A stretch of 64,000 nucleotides of DNA from Paenibacillus tepidiphilus. Its GTDB lineage: Bacteria > Bacillota > Bacilli > Paenibacillales > Paenibacillaceae. Where the stretch lies: the NCBI RefSeq assembly GCF_008635795.1, contig NZ_VWRQ01000001.1, forward strand, positions 372,001 to 436,000, given 5' to 3'. Positions 19,424-28,181 of the stretch are shown piece by piece. Below the pieces are notes generated by a model, which was given only the letters and a program-made list of their open reading frames with translations, did not search any database and was not told the origin of the DNA. Position 1 is the first letter of the stretch, and each line of letters begins with the position of its first letter. A program made the position numbers and the translations under genes.

Positions 19424-20296
19424 ATGAGAAGCAAGCTGCTGGGTTCATTGTATTTATCATTGGCCGCTGCCATTTGGGGCGGCATGTATGTTGTGGTTAA
19501 GGTCGTTGTCGATGTGGTGCCGCCGCTGGAGCTGGTATGGCTGCGGTATATCATCGCACTGGTCGCGCTGCTGACGGTTGGTGCGGTAACGAAGCAATCC
19601 TGGCGTGTGGCGCGGAAGGACTGGCCGCTGATAATATCCATCGGGCTAATCGGTAACACGGTGTCCATCGTTACCCAGGAGATCGGTACGATGTTGTCGA
19701 GCGCGCAGACGGGGGCGATTATTACGGCGACTACACCGGCATTTATGGTCGTGTTCGCATGGATGATCCTTAAAGAACGGATTACGCTGCGCAAGGCCGG
19801 CTCTGTTATTCTTGCTACAGCGGGCGTGCTGCTGATCGTCGGGAAAGCGGGCATCGACCCCTCATACCGTCTGGGCGGGTTGTCGCTGCTGGTTGCGGCG
19901 CTGACCTGGGCGCTGATGTCTGTGCTCGTGAAGAAGGTGCCGGGGCGCTATTCACAGGTGACCGTCACTACCTATGCCGTAATGGTGGCGCTGATACTAT
20001 TGACGCCATGGATGTTCAGCCGGCTTCCGGAGCTGGACTGGCAGGCCATGCGTGAGCCGTCCATCTGGGGCGGGCTGCTCTATCTGGGCGTCGTCTCGAC
20101 CGCCTGCGGCTTTCTGCTGTGGAACCGCGGCCTGCAGATGCTGAACGCGGCAAGCGGGGGATTGTTCTTCTTCGTGCAGCCGGTGGTCGGGGCGCTGCTG
20201 GGCTGGCTCCTGCTGGGAGAGAGCATCGGACTGGCCTTCTGGGCCGGTACGGTGCTGATCTTCGGCGGAGTGCTTCTGGTTATCCGGGATAACTGA
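19424..20296 (+). CDS. EamA/DMT family transporter
   Basis: A 290-residue membrane protein with about ten hydrophobic segments in two EamA repeats. The signatures AAAIWGGMYVVVKVVVD at the N-terminus and the second-repeat ALTWALMSVLVKKVPG and FFFVQPVVGALLGWLLLGE are typical of drug/metabolite transporters. The substrate cannot be read from sequence. It converges with the Lrp-type regulator; a strong shared terminator lies between them. Confidence 0.93.
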   Translation: MRSKLLGSLYLSLAAAIWGGMYVVVKVVVDVVPPLELVWLRYIIALVALLTVGAVTKQSWRVARKDWPLIISIGLIGNTVSIVTQEIGTMLSSAQTGAIITATTPAFMVVFAWMILKERITLRKAGSVILATAGVLLIVGKAGIDPSYRLGGLSLLVAALTWALMSVLVKKVPGRYSQVTVTTYAVMVALILLTPWMFSRLPELDWQAMREPSIWGGLLYLGVVSTACGFLLWNRGLQMLNAASGGLFFFVQPVVGALLGWLLLGESIGLAFWAGTVLIFGGVLLVIRDN

Positions 20297-20313
20297 TTAT
20301 TGCCTGTGCGGAT

Positions 20314-20360
20314 TACCGCCGGCCATGGTGCTGCTTGCACCTGGCCGGCGGTATTTGTTT
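20314..20360. terminator. Bidirectional terminator between convergent genes
   Basis: A perfect 12-bp inverted repeat, TACCGCCGGCCA at 20314-20325 and TGGCCGGCGGTA at 20342-20353, with T-rich sequence following. It separates the EamA transporter and the Lrp regulator. Confidence 0.8.
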
Positions 20361-20390
20361 GTTATGGATCAGCTGGCCGGGTTCACGATC

Positions 20391-20819
20391 TTATTTGAGC
20401 TGGGCCATGCCCAGATTTACCCGGTAATTGCCGAACTGCAGCAGCTCATCGAGAAAAGCGTTCAGCTCCTCCTGATTCCCGGTGCGCACCCGCATCCAGT
20501 AACAGCCTTCACCGCTGACGCGGTGCAGCTCAATGACACCGGAATGCTCCTGGGCGAAGCGCTGGAACGGAGCGTGGGAAGTATTCGAACTGAGGAATAC
20601 GGTAACGAAGGCGTGAATGTGCTGTCCCGTCTTGCGCGGATTCCAGCGGATGGTGTAGCCCTCGATAATCTCCAGCTCCCGCATCCGGCGGATGCGCGCG
20701 CCCACAGCCTGCCCGGTCAGATGCACCAGCTCGCCGATTTCTTTGTGGCTGCGGGTCGAGTCGGCAATTAACAGCTGCAGAATGCGGTAATCCGTATCGT
20801 CGAAGAGCGGGGTGGTCAT
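20391..20819 (-). CDS. Lrp/AsnC family transcriptional regulator
   Basis: A 142-residue protein starting at ATG 20819. The N-terminal winged helix (DYRILQLLIADSTRSHKEIGELVHLTGQAVGARIRRM) and the C-terminal RAM ligand domain (HAFVTVFL to EELNAFLDELLQFGNYRVNLG) define the family. It is divergent from the MBL-fold gene with 130 bp between starts, so autoregulation and control of that neighbour are plausible. Confidence 0.92.
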   Translation of the reverse strand: MTTPLFDDTDYRILQLLIADSTRSHKEIGELVHLTGQAVGARIRRMRELEIIEGYTIRWNPRKTGQHIHAFVTVFLSSNTSHAPFQRFAQEHSGVIELHRVSGEGCYWMRVRTGNQEELNAFLDELLQFGNYRVNLGMAQLK

Positions 20820-20949
20820 TGCTGCATTTTCCTTTCCGTTTGAAATTAGAACGGGCATATCTCTTTCAGTGGGTTATGTCCCGGCAAGGCCGGTGACCCC
20901 TATAATTGTAATTGTACCAGAGATGAAGCTGAAGGAAGAGGTGTTAACG

Positions 20950-21702
20950 ATGAAAATCAAGCTGATCCGCCATGCCACGCTCTGGCTGGAATATGGCGGG
21001 GTCACTTTTCTGATCGATCCGATGTTCAGCGGACAGGGCGTAAATCCACCGATTGTAAATACGGCCAATAGCCTGAATAATCCGCTGGTTCCGCTGCCGG
21101 AACCAGTGGAACAATGGCTGGCGCCGGATGCTGTGCTGGTTACGCACTTGCATCAAGACCACTGGGATACGGCGGCAGCTGCGCTGTTGCCGCATGAAAC
21201 GCCCCTGCTGTGTCAGGAAGGGGACCAGGAGAAGCTTGCCGCTCAAGGGTTCGCGGGAGTAACACCTGTGGATGAAGCGGCAGGGACGGTGTACCGCGGC
21301 GTGACGCTGCGGCGGACCGGCGGCCGGCACGGCACGGGCGAAATCGGGGAGCGGATGGGCAAGGTGTCCGGGTTTGTGTTTCAGGCAACCGGCGAGCCGA
21401 GCCTGTATATAGCCGGTGACACGATCTGGTGCGAAGAGGTGAAGGAAGCGCTGGATACGTACCGGCCGGAGGTGCTCGTGCTGAATGCCGGAGGGGCGCG
21501 CTTCTTGGAAGGAGGCCATATTACAATGGATGCCGTAGATGTGGCAGAGGTATGCCGGTATGCGCCGCAAGCGGCGGTCGTAGCCGTGCACATGGACGCG
21601 ATTAACCACTGTCTGGTGACGCGTAAGCATCTGAAGGAGCACCTGCAGCAGCAGGGGCTGCTGGAGCGGGTGAGGGTGCCGCTGGACGGAGAGTGGGTGT
21701 AA
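20950..21702 (+). CDS. MBL fold metallo-hydrolase (UlaG-like)
   Basis: A 250-residue protein starting at ATG 20950 behind GAAGAGGTGTTAACG. The zinc motif THLHQDHWD (HxHxDH) is near residue 62, with later ligands in YIAGDTIWC and AVHMDAINHC. The overall pattern (IRHATLWLEYGGVTFLIDPMF at the start) matches the UlaG/YtnP-type hydrolases; the substrate is unknown. The frame to 20812 upstream overlaps the divergent regulator and is rejected. Confidence 0.93.
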   Translation: MKIKLIRHATLWLEYGGVTFLIDPMFSGQGVNPPIVNTANSLNNPLVPLPEPVEQWLAPDAVLVTHLHQDHWDTAAAALLPHETPLLCQEGDQEKLAAQGFAGVTPVDEAAGTVYRGVTLRRTGGRHGTGEIGERMGKVSGFVFQATGEPSLYIAGDTIWCEEVKEALDTYRPEVLVLNAGGARFLEGGHITMDAVDVAEVCRYAPQAAVVAVHMDAINHCLVTRKHLKEHLQQQGLLERVRVPLDGEWV

Positions 21703-21713
21703 GGGTTCGCCGC

Positions 21714-21895
21714 TGTTCGCCACGGCTGGTCGCTGCCGCTTGTCGCCACGGCTGGTCGCTGCCGCTGGTCGCTGCCGCTGGTCGCTGCCGCTGTTCGCCA
21801 CGGCTGTTCGCCACGGCTGTTCGCTACGGCTGTTCGCCACGGCTGTTCGCCACGGCTGTTCGCCACGGCTGTTCGCCACGGCTGTTCGCCGCCGC
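21714..21895. repeat. 13-bp minisatellite (14 units)
   Basis: Fourteen tandem 13-bp units start 11 bp after the MBL-fold stop codon. Two unit types alternate in blocks: TGTTCGCCACGGC and TGGTCGCTGCCGC, with a few single-base variants. Looser copies trail to about 21950. The period is not a multiple of three, so the long frames it creates are artefacts. Confidence 0.92.
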
Positions 21896-22025
21896 TGATC
21901 CCCGGTGCTCGCTGCTGCCGCTGTCCGCTGCTGTCCGCCGATGTCCGCCACCGCCCAACTAATTGGATTTTCGCCAACTAATTCTGTCCGAATCATGATT
22001 TCTGCGAATCTAGTTCGATAATCGT

Positions 22026-22078
22026 CACTTAATTTGGTCAAAGTCGGGGTAAAAGCTTACTTTCACCCAAATTAAGTG
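22026..22078. repeat. 12-bp inverted repeat in an AT-rich gap
   Basis: CACTTAATTTGG at 22026-22037 and CCAAATTAAGTG at 22067-22078 are perfect inverted copies around a 29-nt loop. The surrounding 21955-22230 contains many variants of AACTAATT and AATTAGA and no gene. It looks like an intergenic repeat family rather than a regulatory site. Confidence 0.6.
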
Positions 22079-22232
22079 GCGGATTTCCAATTAGATATGT
22101 GAAAATCTTCAATTCGGCTGAATTAGATTGCGATTTTCCAACTAGCAGCTGATGGTTACTAGCTTCGTATGTTACTAGCCGCTGATGCTTACTAGCAGCC
22201 GATAGTTACCAGCCTGGCGCTTTCTTGCGACT

Positions 22233-22264
22233 CAAAAAGCCCCCGGCCTTCTGGCCGGGGGCTG
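22233..22264 (-). terminator. Terminator of the ABC exporter operon
   Basis: On the minus strand, AGCCCCCGGCC pairs with GGCCGGGGGCT around a short loop and is followed by TTTTT. It lies 350 bp beyond the exporter stop, after the hairpin repeat array. Confidence 0.85.
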
Positions 22265-22356
22265 CTTCCATATGAGGGTTGGCGTTTGCGCTACCGGCGT
22301 GCCGGACACAGGAGAAGGGGCTGCGCCGCATCTTCTGCCCTTCGCGAGCAGATGCC

Positions 22357-22578
22357 CACGCCGCCATCCCCTGCCCAGCAGGAGCGGAGGGCTCACGCCG
22401 CCATCTCCTGCCCAGCAGGAGCGGAGGGCTCACGCCGCCATCTCCTGCCCAGCAGGAGCGGAGGGCCCACGCCGCCATCTCCTGCCCAGCAGGAGCGGAG
22501 GGCCCACGTCGCCATCTCCTGCCCGGCACGGGCAGGTAGCCCACGCCGCCATCTCCTGCCCGGCACGGGCAGGTAGCC
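22357..22578. repeat. 37-bp tandem repeat with a hairpin in each unit
   Basis: Six 37-bp units start at 22357, 22394, 22431, 22468, 22505 and 22542, with decayed copies on both sides. Units 1-4 carry the arms CTCCTGC / GCAGGAG (first arm altered in unit 1). Units 5-6 carry different arms, CCTGCCCG / CGGGCAGG, at the same place. The outer decayed copy on the right merges with the 3' end of the ABC exporter gene (CGCCTCCATCTTCTGCGC). On the exporter transcript these would be serial hairpins in the 3' UTR. Confidence 0.88.
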
Positions 22579-22613
22579 TCCGCCATCTCTTGCTTGGCGC
22601 GAGCAGAGATAGC

Positions 22614-24389
22614 TTACGCCTCCATCTTCTGCGCGGAGTGCAGGCGGTAGTACAGGCCACGGCGGGCGATCAGCTCGTCATGCGAGCCGGATTCGGCCAC
22701 GCCCTTGTCCGCAATGTACATGATGCGGTCGCAGTTCTTCACCGTCGAGAGGCGGTGCGCAATGATGAACGAGGTGCGTCCTTTGAGCAGCTCGTTCAAG
22801 CCCTGCTGCAGCAGCCGCTCGGTCTTGGCGTCGATCGAGGAGGTAGCCTCGTCGAGAATCAGGATCCGCGGATCGGCGAGCAGCGTGCGAGCGAACGAGA
22901 TCAGCTGCCGCTGTCCCTGGGACAGCTTGGAGCCGCGTTCGTTGACCTCCGTCATATAGCCTTCCGGGAATTCGCGGATGAACTCATCGGCGCAGACCGT
23001 CTTGGCCGCGGCGATAATTTCTTCCTCGGTGGCGTCAAGACGCCCGTACCGGATGTTGTCGAGAATCGTCCCGGAGAAAATAAAGCTGTCCTGCAGCATA
23101 ATCCCCATCTGGCTACGCAGCGAATCGAGCGTTACCTGGGAAATGTCATGCCCGTCGACTTCGATTTTTCCGCCAGTCAGATTATAGAAGCGGGAGATCA
23201 GATTGACCACCGTTGTCTTCCCGGCGCCTGTCGGACCGACCAGAGCGACACTCTCACCAGGTTTCACATCGAAGGACAGATTCTCCAGAATGTTGAGGCC
23301 CGGATCATAGGCGAAGGTTACATCATCAAAAGTCACCCGGCCCGCCACCTGCGGCAGCGCCTTGGCTCCCGGAATGTCGCTGACGGTTACCGGTTCATCC
23401 AGCGTCTCGAAGATACGCTCCAGATAAGCCACGGCATTGATGAAGCTGTTGTACAGGTTCGACAGGTTGAGAATCGGCTGCCAGAAGCGGGCCGCGTAGC
23501 TGCTCATGGCCAGGATGACCCCGAAGGTCACATCCGCCGGACTCAGTGTCAGCAAGCCGACCAGATAGATGGCTGTCGTTACCCCTGTCGCCAGGTTATC
23601 GACTGTGAACGGAATCAGCGCATTGTAGCGCAGCGCCCGCATCCACTCCTTGCGGAAATTGCCGGCCAGGCGGGTGAAGATGCCTTCATTGCGTGTCTCA
23701 CGCGTGAAAATCTGTGTAACACGGATACCGCTGATGCTCTCCTGCATATAGGCGTTCAGGTTGGAGCTCTTGTTGGATACAGCCTGCCAGGCCCGGCGCT
23801 GTCTGGTCTTGATCAGCAGCATGACACCGAGGAAGACCGGCAGTCCGGCCAGCGTGACCAGCGACAGCTTCACGTCGACAGCGAACATAAAGGCGGCGAT
23901 AAAGATCAGGTTCACGATTTCCAGAATAAAGTTGATGATACCGTTCGAGAGTACATCCGATACCGAGTTGACATAGTTGACGACACGGATCAGAATCTTG
24001 CCCTGCGGGCGGTCATCGTAATACTTGAACGGCAGCCGCTGCAGATGCGTGAATAAGTCGGTACGGATGTCAAAAATAATATCCTGGCCCACCCGCGTCA
24101 TAATGCGCGAGCGGATCGTCGCCAGGATGACGCTGACCACGATGGTCGCCAGCATGAGCAGAGACCAGCCGACCAGTGCCCCTCCGTCCTTGTCCGGAAT
24201 GGTTACGTCGACGACATGCTGCATGATCAGCGGCGCCGACAGTGCAATCGCGGCAGACAGGGCGCTCAGTACAAAGGCGATAATCATCGGCTTCTGCTGA
24301 CGCCTTATATAAACCATCGCGCGGCGGAAATGCTTGATGTCAAACGGTGATTCCAGATTCTCGTCAATGTCGAATTTATTTCTAGCCAC
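22614..24389 (-). CDS. ABC exporter half-transporter, catalytic subunit of heterodimer
   Basis: A 591-residue half-transporter starting at GTG 24389 behind AGAGGGGTGAAC. Residues 1-340 form the six-helix exporter membrane domain, and the nucleotide-binding domain has Walker A GPTGAGKTT (near 383), signature LSQGQ (near 490), Walker B ILILDEATSS with the catalytic Glu, and H-loop IIAHRLST. The signature deviates from LSGGQ, while Walker B and the switch His are intact. Paired with the upstream gene, it should supply the Walker motifs of the one active site. It overlaps the upstream gene by 8 bp. Resembles B. subtilis YfiC-type or BmrD-type multidrug exporters; the substrate is unknown. Confidence 0.94.
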   Translation of the reverse strand: MARNKFDIDENLESPFDIKHFRRAMVYIRRQQKPMIIAFVLSALSAAIALSAPLIMQHVVDVTIPDKDGGALVGWSLLMLATIVVSVILATIRSRIMTRVGQDIIFDIRTDLFTHLQRLPFKYYDDRPQGKILIRVVNYVNSVSDVLSNGIINFILEIVNLIFIAAFMFAVDVKLSLVTLAGLPVFLGVMLLIKTRQRRAWQAVSNKSSNLNAYMQESISGIRVTQIFTRETRNEGIFTRLAGNFRKEWMRALRYNALIPFTVDNLATGVTTAIYLVGLLTLSPADVTFGVILAMSSYAARFWQPILNLSNLYNSFINAVAYLERIFETLDEPVTVSDIPGAKALPQVAGRVTFDDVTFAYDPGLNILENLSFDVKPGESVALVGPTGAGKTTVVNLISRFYNLTGGKIEVDGHDISQVTLDSLRSQMGIMLQDSFIFSGTILDNIRYGRLDATEEEIIAAAKTVCADEFIREFPEGYMTEVNERGSKLSQGQRQLISFARTLLADPRILILDEATSSIDAKTERLLQQGLNELLKGRTSFIIAHRLSTVKNCDRIMYIADKGVAESGSHDELIARRGLYYRLHSAQKMEA

Positions 24390-26151
24390 GGGTGTTCACC
24401 CCTCTTCCAATCCCTTCGTTCTGCAGCATAAATACATCATAATAATAGCCGCGTTTAGCCAGCAGCTCGGTGTGCGTGCCTTCTTCGATCAGCCGTCCGT
24501 TGTCGAGGATCAGGATGCGGTCCGCTTCGGCGGTGGTGGACACGCGCTGGGCGATAATGATCTTGGTGCACGGGAATTCAAGCTCGCGCAGACTCTTCTG
24601 GATATGCTCCTCGGTCTCCAGGTCGACTGCCGATGTTGTGTCGTCCAGAATCAGGATCGGACGGCCCACCGCCAGCGCCCGGGCGAGGGCGATCCGCTGC
24701 TTCTGACCGCCGGACAGGCCGACGCCGCGTTCGCCGACAATCGTATCGTAGCCTTCCGGCATCTTGGTAATGAAGCTGTGTGCTGCGGCGAGCTCGGCGT
24801 AATGCACCGTTTCCGCTTCCGGCAGCTCCGGATCACCGTAGGCAATGTTGCCGTCAATGGTGTCGGAGAAGAGCAGCACATCCTGGGTGGCGATGCCGAT
24901 GTTGCTGCGCAGCTCATCCAGCTCCAGCTTGCGGACATCATGGCCGTCCACCAGCACCTGACCCTTGGCGACATCATAGAAACGCGGGATCAGGTTGATG
25001 AGCGAGGTTTTGCCCGAGCCGGTAGAGCCCATGATGGCAACGGTTTCACCTGCTTCAATCGTGAAGCTTACATTATCCAGGACCAGCTTGTTGTCATATT
25101 TAAAGCTGACATGATCGAATTCAATATGTCCGTCATAACGGCGCGTGTCCGTTGTGCTGTGGTTGTTGACGATGTTAGGCCGGGAATAGTAGACCTCAAC
25201 GATTTTGGCCAAGCTGGCGAAGAACCGCTGAATATCATTAATAATAATCCCGATATTGCGCATCGGATTCGCCAGACCCCAGATGAGGGACGAGAAAGCG
25301 GCGAACTCCCCGAAGGTGATGCGTCCGTTCATCACGAAGAACCCGCCTGCAATCATCAGAATCACGCTGAAGCCGTTTGCAAAGGTCTCAAGGTACGGGA
25401 AATAATCAAGCCAGACCATTGCTGCGGTCTTGTTGGCTTTGGAATACTCCACATTCTTCTCGGTGAATTTCTCGATTTCGTAATCTTCGCGGGCGAAGGC
25501 CTTGACCACCCGGTTGCCGGAGATGTTCTCCTGGGTGATTGTATTGAGCTGGGATAGACGTTCCCGCAGGTCTATATACATCGGCCGCACACGCTTGGCG
25601 AATAAATACGCTACTATAAATATAGGAGGCGAGAGAATCAGCAGCCAGAGCGTCAGCTCTACATCAATAGTAAAGAAGTAAATAACCGCGGCCAGGAAAA
25701 TCGTCAGCGATTCGATGATCGTCTTGATGATCCACGCCATGGAATGCCGGACCATATCGAGGTCGCCCGTCATTTTGGTCATCAGGTCGCCGGTACGATT
25801 GCGGTCATAGTAGCCCATATCCTGGTTCTGAATCTTGTTGTACAGGAAGATACGGACCCGGTAAAGCATGTTTTGCGAAGAAATTTCATACTGCATTGTC
25901 GTCAGATAGGCCAGACCTGTGCGCAGCAGCGAGAATCCGACCATGGCCAGAGCGAGACCGATCAGCAGCCCGCGCTTATCCGTCAGATTCTGTACCGCAT
26001 CATCGCCGGCAATGAACGTGTCGACGATCTGTTGGCTGATGTACGGATTGATGATAGTCATCGTACAGCCGATGACGGAAAGGAACAGCGCTGCGATATA
26101 CCTCGTCCTGTCTCCCTCCAGATTGTGCCACAGCCATTTCAGTTGGAACAT
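24382..26151 (-). CDS. ABC exporter half-transporter, degenerate-site subunit
   Basis: A 589-residue half-transporter starting at ATG 26151. Membrane domain to about residue 330; nucleotide domain with Walker A GSTGSGKTS (near 375), a canonical LSGGQ (near 480), Walker B ILILDDTTSAVD with Asp in place of the catalytic Glu, and IIAQRVST with Gln in place of the switch His. These two changes mark a non-hydrolysing site, matched by the altered signature of the partner. This is the classic asymmetric arrangement of heterodimeric exporters. It is the first gene of a two-gene operon. Confidence 0.94.
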   Translation of the reverse strand: MFQLKWLWHNLEGDRTRYIAALFLSVIGCTMTIINPYISQQIVDTFIAGDDAVQNLTDKRGLLIGLALAMVGFSLLRTGLAYLTTMQYEISSQNMLYRVRIFLYNKIQNQDMGYYDRNRTGDLMTKMTGDLDMVRHSMAWIIKTIIESLTIFLAAVIYFFTIDVELTLWLLILSPPIFIVAYLFAKRVRPMYIDLRERLSQLNTITQENISGNRVVKAFAREDYEIEKFTEKNVEYSKANKTAAMVWLDYFPYLETFANGFSVILMIAGGFFVMNGRITFGEFAAFSSLIWGLANPMRNIGIIINDIQRFFASLAKIVEVYYSRPNIVNNHSTTDTRRYDGHIEFDHVSFKYDNKLVLDNVSFTIEAGETVAIMGSTGSGKTSLINLIPRFYDVAKGQVLVDGHDVRKLELDELRSNIGIATQDVLLFSDTIDGNIAYGDPELPEAETVHYAELAAAHSFITKMPEGYDTIVGERGVGLSGGQKQRIALARALAVGRPILILDDTTSAVDLETEEHIQKSLRELEFPCTKIIIAQRVSTTAEADRILILDNGRLIEEGTHTELLAKRGYYYDVFMLQNEGIGRGVNTRG

Positions 26152-26433
26152 GTAATCACCTGTTTCTTTTTTTTGTCAAATTCCTGTTGAACAAACCTTC
26201 CCCTTATCCATCCAACAAAAAACTAAGGTGATTATAGCATGAATGCCGGGAACGATCTTTTGCGAAAATGTTTCAGACTGAGCCCTTCATTCTGATATAT
26301 TGGAAACAATGCCCCGATTCCTCGGTTATCCGTACAGATGCATCAAATATTGCCCGATAGCTTGAGGTTTGCAGGGGTGTCCGGCAATAAATCTGACATT
26401 CCTGTAAACGATGCCAAAAGTGAAACATTCAGC
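26152..26433. other. Intergenic region between exporter operon and tRNA genes
   Basis: About 280 bp without a credible gene. It should hold the promoter of the exporter operon on the minus strand, but I could not pick a clear -35/-10 pair there. Confidence 0.4.
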
Positions 26434-26462
26434 TTGACTCACCCCGCGATTCATGATAAATT
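26434..26462 (+). promoter_or_regulatory. Promoter of the tRNA-Asn/Ser pair
   Basis: TTGACT (26434-26439) and TAAATT (26457-26462) are spaced by 17 bp, and tRNA-Asn begins 22 bp downstream of the -10. Confidence 0.7.
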
Positions 26463-26483
26463 ATTTCTTGTTCATGTTAATGT

Positions 26484-26559
26484 TCCCTGATAGCTCAGTT
26501 GGTAGAGCACTCGACTGTTAATCGAGTTGTCACAGGTTCGAGTCCTGTTCGGGGAGCCA
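26484..26559 (+). tRNA. tRNA-Asn (GTT), CCA encoded
   Basis: A full cloverleaf: acceptor TCCCTGA / TCGGGGA, D-arm AGCTCAGTTGGTAGAGC, anticodon loop CTGTTAA with anticodon GTT, T-arm with GGTTCGAGTCC, discriminator G and an encoded CCA. It is the first of a two-tRNA unit. Confidence 0.97.
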
Positions 26560-26566
26560 TTTACTT

Positions 26567-26655
26567 GGAGAGATACCCAAGTGGCTATAAGGGGACCCTC
26601 TGCTAAGGGGTTAGACTGCGTAAGCGGTGCGAGGGTTCGAATCCCTCTCTCTCCG
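26567..26655 (+). tRNA. tRNA-Ser (GCT)
   Basis: An 89-nt class II tRNA. The acceptor GGAGAGA pairs with TCTCTCC, the anticodon loop CTGCTAA carries GCT, a long variable arm follows, and the T-arm has GGTTCGAATCC. CCA is not encoded. Its last 15 bases and the next 10 recur 111 bp downstream. Confidence 0.96.
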
Positions 26656-26776
26656 TAGGATTACTTCCCTGTTAGGGATGAGAACCCTCAGTGGTTCGTT
26701 GGAGCATAGGCTTCGTTAGCAATACTTCGCAATCTCTTGCGTAGCAAGAGTATCCCTCTCTCTCCGTAGGATTACT
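26641..26776. repeat. Element bounded by a direct repeat of the tRNA-Ser 3' end
   Basis: A 25-bp sequence at 26641-26665, covering the last 15 bases of tRNA-Ser and the next 10, is repeated exactly at 26752-26776. The 86 bp between contain a perfect CTCTTGC / GCAAGAG hairpin (26734-26750) and no gene. Duplication of a tRNA 3' end is the usual footprint of site-specific integration; here it may be the scar of a lost element or a small repeat. Confidence 0.75.
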
Positions 26777-26796
26777 AAACACACATTAATGTACAG

Positions 26797-26825
26797 AAAG
26801 AGCTCCCGCGCGGGGCTCTTTTTTT
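26797..26825 (+). terminator. Intrinsic terminator of the tRNA unit
   Basis: AGAGC and CCCGCGCGGGG form a GC-rich hairpin closed by GCTCT and followed by a run of seven T. Confidence 0.9.
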
Positions 26826-27263
26826 CGTTTGAAAGAATCCTTTGCTTCGCCAGAAATTAAAGTCAGCGCAATAATCAGCGGATTCGACAGGAATCAGCAC
26901 ATTATGCCCCGTTAATCCTTTAATAAATTGAAGGAATGATGCTGTAAAGAGACAAATGTTATATTATTTACGCTGAAATCAAGTATTGTATTAGAAAAGG
27001 GAAAAAATTCAAAACGCAATAATCGCACGAATCCTCCGCAATCCTCTCGATTCCTCCGCTTTTTCAATTATCCTGCTTAAACATTACTCAATTATAACTT
27101 TACAAGTCATGTTATCTAACTCACAATTTCGAATTTTATTTTAAAACGATGCAATTCTTAGTGACGGCTAGTAAGGCCTGTGTTAATATAAATAACATCT
27201 TAAAGGAAAAAAGAGAAGGCAAGGAAGAGAAAGGGGAATATTGATTATTATGGGGAAAAGGGG
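26826..27263 (+). promoter_or_regulatory. AT-rich upstream region of the liv operon
   Basis: This 438-bp AT-rich region has no gene. A possible -10 (TTAATAT, near 27183) precedes the livH ribosome site by about 70 bp, without a good -35. A stretch near 27125 (CACAATTTCGAATTTTATT) loosely resembles a CodY box, but the match is weak. Confidence 0.35.
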
Positions 27264-28172
27264 ATGGCGATGGAGTATTTCATTCAGCAGTTAATCAACG
27301 GAATTTCCGTAGGCAGCATTTACGCTCTGATCGCCCTGGGGTACACCATGGTTTACGGTATTATCAAGCTGATCAATTTTGCACATGGGGATGTGTTTAT
27401 GGTCGGCTCGTTTATCGGGCTCTACAGTGCCAGGAATTTATCGAACGCTGGTCTGCCGCCGGTGCTGGTATTGCTTCTGTCGCTGGTGATTTCTATGACG
27501 GTCAGTGCCCTGCTTGGCATCTCGATTGAACGTCTGGCTTACAAGCCGCTGCGCAAGGCATCACGTATCGCTGTTCTGATTACGGCTATCGGCGTTTCGT
27601 TTTTGCTCGAATACACAGGCGTGGCCATTGTCGGCCCGCAGGCTCAAGGCTTTCCGGAAATTCTGAATAAGAAGCAATACACGCTCTTCGGTTCGATCCA
27701 GGTGGATTCCAACCAAATCATGATTCTGGGCACTACAGTCGTACTGATGATTATCCTGCAATTTATTGTTCACCGTACCAAGATCGGCAAGGCGATGCGG
27801 GCGGTATCTTATGATATGGAAGCGGCGCGTTTAATGGGGATTAACGTGGACCGCACCATCTCGGCTACCTTTGCCATCGGTTCCGCACTGGCTGCGGCCG
27901 CAGGTGTAATCTTCGGCATGACGTATAACTCGGTTGACCCGATGATGGGCGTTCTTCCGGGACTTAAAGCGTTCGTGGCGGCGGTGCTTGGCGGTATCGG
28001 CAGCATTCCCGGCGCACTGGTGGGCGGCTTGCTGCTGGGCACAGTGGAAACGGAAGTCTCTTCGCTCGGATACTCCTCCTGGCGTGACGGCGTAGCCTTT
28101 GCCGTACTGATCCTCATCCTGATCTTCAAACCATCCGGACTATTCGGCAAGAATGTCCGTGAGAAAGTGTAG
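27264..28172 (+). CDS. livH: Branched-chain amino acid ABC transporter permease LivH
   Basis: A 302-residue permease of the high-affinity leucine/isoleucine/valine importer. The N-terminus QQLINGISVGSIYALIALGYTMVYGIIKLINFAHGD is diagnostic, and the EAA-like loop AVSYDMEAARLMGINVDRT and GGIGSIPGALVGGLLLG towards the end fit the family. It is first in a five-gene operon livH-livM-livG-livF-livJ, and ends directly before livM. Confidence 0.95.
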   Translation: MAMEYFIQQLINGISVGSIYALIALGYTMVYGIIKLINFAHGDVFMVGSFIGLYSARNLSNAGLPPVLVLLLSLVISMTVSALLGISIERLAYKPLRKASRIAVLITAIGVSFLLEYTGVAIVGPQAQGFPEILNKKQYTLFGSIQVDSNQIMILGTTVVLMIILQFIVHRTKIGKAMRAVSYDMEAARLMGINVDRTISATFAIGSALAAAAGVIFGMTYNSVDPMMGVLPGLKAFVAAVLGGIGSIPGALVGGLLLGTVETEVSSLGYSSWRDGVAFAVLILILIFKPSGLFGKNVREKV

Positions 28173-28181
28173 GTGGGACGG

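Noticed and set aside
21381-22041. Minus-strand frames of 198 and 365 codons near the MBL-fold gene
   Set aside because: They arise from the 13-bp minisatellite and the antisense of the MBL-fold gene.
22272-24056. 594-codon plus-strand frame opposite the ABC exporter gene
   Set aside because: It is antisense to a clear exporter gene with intact ABC motifs, and its first part is only the 37-bp repeat; no family features.
24334-25557. 407-codon plus-strand frame opposite the second exporter gene
   Set aside because: Antisense shadow of a GC-rich coding region; no ribosome site or motif.
26737-26776. A second tRNA-Ser after the first
   Set aside because: Only the 3' acceptor end is repeated; no anticodon arm or T-arm can be formed.
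27110-27150. CodY operator upstream of the liv operon
   Set aside because: The match to AATTTTCWGAAAATT is too poor to support a call; only noted as weak in the region entry.
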